Part shown: positions 57,511-64,000 of the stretch, piece after piece | Layout of the letters: every line of letters starts with the position of its first letter | Numbering within the stretch: position 1 is the stretch's first letter | Source: Blastomyces gilchristii SLH14081 | Lineage: Eukaryota; Ascomycota; Eurotiomycetes; Onygenales; Ajellomycetaceae | DNA length: 64,000 bases | Direction of reading: 5' to 3' | NCBI RefSeq assembly: GCF_000003855.2 | Contig: NW_003101672.1 | Coordinates: 1,692,134 to 1,756,133, forward strand | Position numbers and translations under genes: made by a program | The notes under the pieces: generated by a model | Databases searched by the model: none | Seen by the model: only the letters and a program-made list of their open reading frames with translations | What the model was told of the DNA's origin: nothing

Positions 57511-58494
57511 ATGTCTGATTTCACCCCCCTCAATAAGGTTGAGAAAATGAAGTTCGAAGATACTTCTGGTGCCGAAACCATCGGTGACACCGCGGAGGGA
57601 ATCAAACAACAGGACCCCGAAAATGGTAACCCAGCAAACGGCAACTGTGAAAATGTAAGTTTTACATAACAAAATGCAACACCCCAATCACACCAGTAGC
57701 ACAGAGTACCTGGGTTCCAAATCTCCATGTCTTCATGTTTCAGTTTCGCGAATAGCCTCGCTAACCCCCCTCCCCCCCATCTCTCCTCTAGGAAACCAAA
57801 GCAAATGGGAATACTGCAGCTACACCACGCAAACGTGCGCGAAAAGCAGGTGCTAAAAAGACCAACAGTGGTGAAGGCGAGGAGGGTCAAGATGAATCTC
57901 CAACCAAGAAACAACGCACTCCAGGCAAGGGAGGCAGAGGGGCCGCATCTGGAGAGAAGCCGAAAGTTGGAGCGCGCGCTATGCCTACCTCATACGAGAA
58001 TGCAAGTCCCGAAGACAAAATGCTGCTTCGCATGAAGGATGAGGAGAACAGATCCTGGGCTGAGATCCGCCAGGCCTGGGAAGATATTACCGGGGAGAAG
58101 GTTGGAGGGAGTACTCTCTGTACTCGCTATGCTCGTATCAAGGCCAACTTTATCGATTTCACGCCGGAGGATGTATGTGTTCCAACTCCTTCGACCCCTT
58201 CCTTAATTATATTTGTTTTGAGTGTTGCAAAATGGTTGCAACCGATAGCAAAATATAATATTTCTCATTACTTATTGGGGCATTATATAGGAGGAGCTCC
58301 TGCTCCGCTTTAAGCAGGAGATCGAGGAGAAATTCGAAAACGACAAATGGCGTAGTGTTTCTGAGGCCATTGACGCTGCTGGGGGGAAAAAGTATCCGCC
58401 TGCCGCTGTGCAGAAGCGGTTCAAGATATTGAGCAAGAACTTGTCCAGAATGGAAATCGGGCAGAAGGTTAATGACGCGGAGGACTCCTCATAA
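57511..58494 (+). CDS. Myb/SANT-like DNA-binding protein
   Basis: Likely nuclear, DNA-binding; target unknown. Exons 57511-57654, 57792-58172 and 58291-58494 encode 242 residues. The N-terminal half is low-complexity with Lys/Gly/Asp-rich, nuclear-localisation-like runs (PRKRARKAGAKK, PTKKQRTPGKGG). The C-terminal half carries two helical Myb/SANT-like units: SPEDKMLLRMKDEENRSWAEIRQAWEDITGEKVGGSTLCTRYARIK, and EDEELLLRFKQEIEEKFENDKWRSVSEAI ... YPPAAVQKRFKIL. The Trp-x-x-Ile/Val and Arg spacing is typical of the family. Homologues exist in many moulds, generally uncharacterised. The start ATG follows TCTGTAGTCGAAGC and lacks a rival. The long upstream CT-rich region suggests an extended leader. 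Confidence 0.85.
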
Positions 58495-59383
58495 CTGTCA
58501 CAAGACGGCATCTCTCCAACATTTCTTCAGTCCGTGGAATGGGTCTAGTGATGGAACCGAAGTTTGAACGTGCTTGGCTTTCCTGTCCTTTTTCTTTTTT
58601 TCTTTCCTTTTTTTATTCTCTCGTCCTGGATATCTTCCGGACTGCAACCTTTGCAACTGGGTGTTAGCTTCTATGAGAGGAGGAAATGGGATACGGTATA
58701 TGATGAGGGTTCAATGGTTATTTATTTGGTGCATCGGTAGCTTGCGCAATGGGCATCAGTGAAAATGGATCTCACCCTTCCATCCTTCTGTTTCTGTGAC
58801 AGAAAATATGAGATTTGAAAATTTGCGTAACACCACCACTTCGGTTGAAAGGGTTTCTTCTCCCATCAAGAAAAAAAAATAATGATAATAAAAATAAAAA
58901 TATGATTTGTACTCCCCTCATTCGCTGCTCAACTGGCAGCGCTTTTCGAACTCTCGTCAAATATCAAGAGAACCAATCTGCTCTTTGGTCAAAAAAACGG
59001 AGTTCAAAAGACAACTGACTTGAAAGGGCAATGTATGCCATGTAGTGCCAGGAGTCGATCTTCCGGCTGTCTTGGTGGTAGCATGGGCCGATACTTCACC
59101 GCCGCTCATTTGTTCGAGCCCGACAAGACAAGATCCATGCATGCATCGGCAGACAATCGACCTGCATCGGATGCCGATCAGATTGGTTCTGGCATGGCCG
59201 AGAGCGCAGGAGGTTAAATTAATCAGCCAGAGATGCGTTGCCAGCAAACCTAGTCTGTAGTTTAGTTAGAGCAAACCCATCCTACCCGAACACATCATAT
59301 ACCTAGGCCTAATAAAAAGTTTTAAAACAACCAAAAAGAGGCGACATTTCAATCGTCCCCGGGAGAGCAGAATATCTTGGTTT

Positions 59384-59411
59384 TCTTTTTCTTTTCTTTT
59401 CTTTTCTTTTC
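59384..59411 (+). repeat. (CTTTT)n short tandem repeat
   Basis: Five CTTTT-type units. Confidence 0.85.
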
Positions 59412-61112
59412 CCATTTCCTTGTCCTGATTTGTTGATCAGAAAGGAAACCGCCTTTCGCATGTGCTAAATATGGACATACGCGTCTCCGCACATTTGAAA
59501 AAACTGGAATGGTTAGATAGATCTTGTATATCCCCTTCCTGCCCGTGGAAGATTGAAACAGCACGGGGAGTACTGCAGCCATGGTATGGTACGGTGTAAG
59601 CGTGGTCCGGCCACAAGCGACCGCAAAATACGGATATATATGGAACAGGAATATTCTTGCAGGACAGCGGGATTGGATTGGGATTGAGATGAGAGAAGAG
59701 GAAGGGATGGGTTCATGGGAGATTCTCGAGTGGTGTTGGGAATCTTGCACAGCATTAGTGTTGTATAACGGTTGTGGGAGAAACAAGATGTGATTTCGCT
59801 GTCGCAGGCGGTCTCTGATGGTCAATTCGGGAGTAACCTGAGTGTGTGGTATGTTGCCCGTCACCGTCACAATTGCTGCTGGGGAATGTGACAAGCGCAT
59901 AGCCTGAGGATATGGGGATATACCGATGTGATAGAGGCGGAATTGTCGAGGACTGACCCTTGGGTTGAGGTTGAGATGGGAGTTGCCAAATCGGGGTTTT
60001 TGCCCTAACCGAAGGAGCCTCAATCCATGGAAGACAAAATCGCCAGACAGATAACTACAGAGTAGAATGGTGATTGATTGACAGTGATTGACATTAATTG
60101 GCTCGAAGCAGGGCAGGAGGATGAGCTGCCGATATTTCAGGTTTATCGTTTTGCATCTCAATTATTTCCGTTGCACACAGCACAGATTATTGGCGTCATG
60201 GTAGGTAACTAGGTACTCCCATGTCACCTACTTGTACCAGCTTAGTGGACCAGCAGCCTCACGGTACCTCCTCGTGACACGCTAGTACATCCATCCATGG
60301 TCTATGGTCCATTGCTCCACTCGCCCTACGCAATAGCAACAGCAACTTTGCAACAAATCAACTCCATTTAGCATTCATCATTCATAGGATATGATATGGT
60401 GGCTAGCAAAGGATGGACAGGGCGAAGTATTTTCGAATTATTGGCGGGAATCTAGCGCAGCCTCGCCTCTATTATGTCTGTCTAACGGGGCCAAGTCGAG
60501 TTCTGGTCCGCAGCCACTCACTCAGCGCGCATTGGTTATGCTTGAAGCTTCCCGGCATTCGTCCACCCAGCGCCACTCACTTGCAGCGATTCGGCCCTGT
60601 CCAGTGTCCACTACTAACTTACTACCGTCACTACTGTCCATGCGCTCGCTGGCTCTGGTCTTGGTCCTTGCGCATCATCCCATCGTCGTCGTCCCTTTTT
60701 CCCCGAACCAGCTCTCCCCGACACCCAAATCTACCACAATTCTTCCAACTTCTCCCCAGGCAACCGCTGCCGCTTGACAATTCACCTCCCGCTGCTGACG
60801 CAGCCTTTGGTTCTGTGCTTTTTCCCTGTGCCTCATTGAGTCATTCTTGTTGTTGGGCTGCCGTCGTCGCTGCTGCCTTGATGCTCGCGGACGCCAGACA
60901 GACATACATATAAAGAGAATAGGTGCGTTCGCGTGGAAATTTCTCAGGAAATTCAGTTTCCTATTTATTGGCTCACGGCATCCTGCCGCATTCCTCCACC
61001 TCATCTGCTACTTCTTGGGTGATTCCGGAAGTTGTTTGCTGTTGTCGTTCTATCTATCTATCCATCTCCTTAGCTACATTTGTCTCTTCTTCTTCACCGC
61101 TCTCTTCCGCAA

Positions 61113-61137
61113 GTATATATATATATATATATATATT
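61113..61137. repeat. (TA)n microsatellite
   Basis: About twelve TA units, about 200 bp upstream of the ATPase start codon. Confidence 0.9.
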
Positions 61138-61332
61138 ATTAAGGTTAGATCCTCCGCCAACAAACGACTACATTAAACTGTCAGATTTCCATCTCTCTCT
61201 TCCGCCGTGACTTTGCTGTTCAGTTGCCCTCTCGATTTTTCTTACTCACTCATATAATACCTTGCGCGATCCGTCTGTTCTATCTCCTCATTCCTTGCTC
61301 TCTGACTGTCACTCCAGCTCTTGGCTCTTTAG

Positions 61333-64000
61333 ATGCCGGGCCTTCCAATAAAAGAGCAATCTACAAAAATCCCCGACCTATTATCCCCCTCGACCTCCGG
61401 TATAACGCAGAAATCCAGCTCTGACACAGATTCCCGCGATCCCAGCATCACCCCCGTCTTCACTCCCGCCTCCCCTTCCCCTTCAGGCTCTCCCCGACAG
61501 GCAGATAACATCCAAGACGAGATATTATTGTCCACAATGGCCGATCAGGTAGCTACTTCGTCCGGTAAAGCCGATGCTACGGAGACGAAACAAGAAGTGG
61601 AAAGTTCCCCAGTGGCAACCTCCACAACGACAGAGCTAAAGTCGTCTCCGCCAGCTCCAGACTCTGCTCCGAAGAAAACGTCCTGCAAAAAGCATACCAA
61701 CGTAAAGTCCAAGGCTCAGAAGAAGCAAAAGGACAAGAAGAAATCGAAGAAGGGGATGGATTCGTCGAGCAGTGAGAGTGACAGTTCATCTTCATCAAGC
61801 TCTAGTTCCTCGTCTTCGGACTCTTCAGACTCAGACTCGGAATCGCCTAACTTGGATTCTCACAAAAAGAAGAAGAAACGCGCCAAGGAGAAGGAGAGGA
61901 AGAAAGCTAAGGCCCGCAAGCAAGTGGCCTCTACGAGTGAGGACGAGTCGGAAAGCGAAGAGGAGGAATCGGAAATAGAGGACAAGCCTACCAAGAAGCA
62001 GAAAAGGGCCAGAGCCAAAAAGAAGGCCAGGAAAGCCCGAAAATCTCAGGATGATGAAACCGATGATGAAAGTGATGTTGAGGCTTTGGAAGAGCAGCTC
62101 CGAGCTACGCAGCAAAAGCTAGCGGCCCTCCGTTTGAAGCAGAGTAAGAACTGCCCACAAATACTCCTTCGTGTAAGACAGGTTCCTGGTAGGGAGCCGC
62201 CAACACTAACTCTTGCCTAGCTTCACAACGTAATCAACTCCAGAATAAGTCCAAAAAGCGAAAGCGTGCGTCGAAGGTTGCTTTCAAGCGTGTGGACGAA
62301 CGTAAGGTCCCCCATATCCTCTGCCACCACTCCCAACAATGCTTGTTGATTACATGCTAACACATTATCAATAACAAAAATACAGTTTGGGATGACACCA
62401 TACATAATTACAAGCTAACGGAAACTGTGGACGATCCTGACGCAAACGAGTGGGACCAGTATATTTTTACTGTCCGTCGCAAATTTGACTGGGAGAATAA
62501 ATACACGGAAACTGTAGTAGATATCAAGAGCAAACCTCTGCGTGAGGCCCTGGCCCACGTCATGGACGGTGTAAAGGGTGTTTCGTTAGTGCAGGAGACC
62601 CCTGTTGTTGACCCTAATATGCTGTTTTTGTACCTGGAAGAGTCTCGGGAGTACATCAAGGAGTTGAAGGCTCTCGCGAAATCGGAGAAGAAGAAGAGAG
62701 CCAAGCGGCTAGCTGCGACAAAATGCGCTCACTTGAAGGTCTTGGTGAAATATCTTGACAACGACTACGCCGAAACGAAAAAAACACTGTATCCCCTCCT
62801 CGAGTCGAACATGATTACCTTTGATCTTCTATGGGCCCTTTTCAAGCCGAACACCGTTGCCTACACTCCGACTTATTCCAATCCCGATGAGCCTCGTGCT
62901 TTCAAAATCGAATACGCTTCCAAGGAAAGCTCTTTCATGAAGGGACAGTGGTATGATATTGAAGGCCGCTATCTCGAGTACGATGGAAAGTCATTCGGCA
63001 TGGGCACCATGTCTGTTGAGGTTGAGTCATTCAAGGGGTCCCGCAAGATTTCGACCCTTGCTTGCTATCCATTGAAATACCATCGAGACCCAGAAGGTTT
63101 GAAAGCGAAGCTCGTGGAACGTGGCAAAAAATTCGTGACACTCCAGGGTGTGAATTACCGTTTCCACAAGGGTATGGCTTTCTACAAGAAGAGGAGATCG
63201 ATAATCAAGGTTAATATCAACGGGCGGGTCATGGTTGATCCAGCTATTCACCGTCGAATTAATCCAAACTATCCTATCAGCACCGTGAAACCAAAAGACC
63301 CGGACTTGATCGACGAATCTGACTGTGAAAGCGGATCGGATGATTGTTGCTGTTGTGCCGGGTCTAGATCGGAATCAGATCACGAATCTAAGGACGATAG
63401 GCCCAAATTGAGACTCAAATTGGTCGAAGATGCATGCGGGAACCCATGTATCGTCGAGGTTGAGTGTGATGAGGACGGCGATGAAATTGTCAAAGAAGAC
63501 CTTGACAAGATTGCCGGTAAGGACCAGGCAGGTGGGAAATTTGAATTTTCCGACGAGGAACTCTTGATCGCAAGCCCTGTCGTTCTCGGGTTTGCTTTCA
63601 GCGAGAAACTCTGGTTGGAATTCACTGTTTCTGGCATCAAAGACATCGAGTGGAATTCGGGCGCTTTCGACTCCCTGGTCCTCCCCGACAATCAGAAATC
63701 GATTGTCAAAGCGCTCGTGGAATCCCACACCTTCCACGCCGCTGAAAATATCGACGATGTGATTCAGGGTAAGGGCAAGGGCCTTGTAGCAGTTCTCCAC
63801 GGCCCACCGGGTACAGGTAAAACTCTCACAGCAGAAGGCATCGCAGAACTCCTTATGCGCCCGCTCTACATGGTTAGCGCCGGCGAACTGGGCACGGATT
63901 CACGAACTCTGGAAGGGGAGCTGAACAAGATTCTGGACATCGCACATTCATGGGGTGCCGTACTACTCCTCGACGAGGCGGACGTATTCCTTGAAAAGCG
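61333..64000 (+). CDS. AAA+ ATPase with Ser/Lys-rich N-terminus (partial)
   Basis: The right edge cuts the gene. Exons 61333-62143, 62221-62301 and 62387 onward keep one frame, about 834 residues so far. The N-terminus has a poly-Ser/Asp stretch and Lys-rich charged blocks (KKKKKRAKEKERKKAKARK), then a coiled coil (DVEALEEQLRATQQKLAALRLKQS). The middle matches the fungal domain found ahead of AAA modules in large mould ATPases (NEWDQYIFTVRRKFDWENKY; LLESNMITFDLLWALFKPNTV; GRYLEYDGKSFGMG). A CCCC cluster stands at about 63345. The AAA module starts after LESHTFHAAENIDDVIQGKGKG, with Walker A HGPPGTGKT and Walker B AVLLLDEADVF. A second in-frame ATG at 61537 (MADQVATS) could be the real start. 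These ATPases are abundant in moulds and mostly of unknown role. Confidence 0.85.

Larger units (their letters stand above)
58495..61332. other. Gene-free interval upstream of the AAA+ ATPase
   Basis: 2.8 kb with CTTTT repeats (59384-59411) and a TA repeat (61113-61137). A 270-codon stop-free stretch on the - strand (59349-60161) begins with TTG and shows no known motif, so it is not called as a gene. The last 400 bp is probably the ATPase leader. Confidence 0.5.

Overview
The window looks like nuclear DNA from a filamentous ascomycete, most likely a Eurotiomycete and possibly an Onygenales relative. The reasons are small introns (about 50-190 bp, GT-AG, clear branch sites), Zn2Cys6 regulators, a fungal-type Dicer-like 2 protein, single-copy housekeeping genes of ascomycete type, and AT- or pyrimidine-rich microsatellites between genes. 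The order is inferred from protein resemblance only, and the species cannot be fixed. I saw no bacterial operon, CRISPR array, rRNA, recognisable tRNA, or transposase/reverse-transcriptase ORF.

Layout, left to right. 1-1.1 kb: decayed C-terminal part of an ArsB/CitMHS-type permease. 1.7-6.75 kb (-): dcl2, seven exons whose splicing restores one frame of 1488 residues. 7.45-8.56 kb (-): proteasome subunit alpha-2 (pre8). 9.08-10.18 kb (+): RING-CH membrane E3 ligase. 10.9-12.7 kb (-): seven-exon aldo/keto reductase. 13.6-14.3 kb (-): frameshifted remnant of an unrecognised gene. 15.8-18.7 kb (+): Zn2Cys6 regulator with a Q/P-rich tail. 19.1-20.4 kb (-): F-box protein. 21.1-22.5 kb (-) and 23.6-26.4 kb (+): monocarboxylate-type MFS transporter divergent from a second Zn2Cys6 regulator, with an inverted CGG/CCG motif between them. 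26.4-29.1 kb: gene-poor, rich in short tandem repeats. 29.1-31.6 kb (+): sugar/inositol-type MFS transporter. 32.4-33.4 kb (-): histidine phosphatase. 34.9-36.8 kb (+): putative zinc-binding protein with a late frameshift. 37.9-41.4 kb (+): 6-phosphofructo-2-kinase/fructose-2,6-bisphosphatase with a 2.05-kb first intron. 42.4-43.3 kb (-): relic of a sugar transporter. 43.8-47.3 kb (+): Vps39/Vam6. 47.8-48.2 kb (-): Gon7. 49.0-52.5 kb (+): ankyrin protein with a fungal STAND-type N-terminus. 52.9-55.4 kb (+): HbrB-type TORC2 subunit. 57.5-58.5 kb (+): Myb-like protein. 61.3 kb to the edge (+): AAA+ ATPase, cut by the window.

Functionally this is mostly ordinary chromosome: RNA silencing (dcl2), protein turnover (pre8, RING-CH, F-box), glycolytic control (6PF2K/FBPase), vacuolar fusion (Vps39), tRNA modification (Gon7) and TOR signalling (HbrB). 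Accessory parts are the transporters, the two regulators and the aldo/keto reductase. The most unusual signals are the long first intron of the 6PF2K gene, with an in-frame alternative N-terminus and a long stop-free stretch inside it; a 486-bp segment with no CpG upstream of the Myb-like gene; three decayed genes; the transporter/regulator pair with its palindromic site; and the STAND-like ankyrin protein that lacks an NTPase. I did not find a clearly new multi-gene system.
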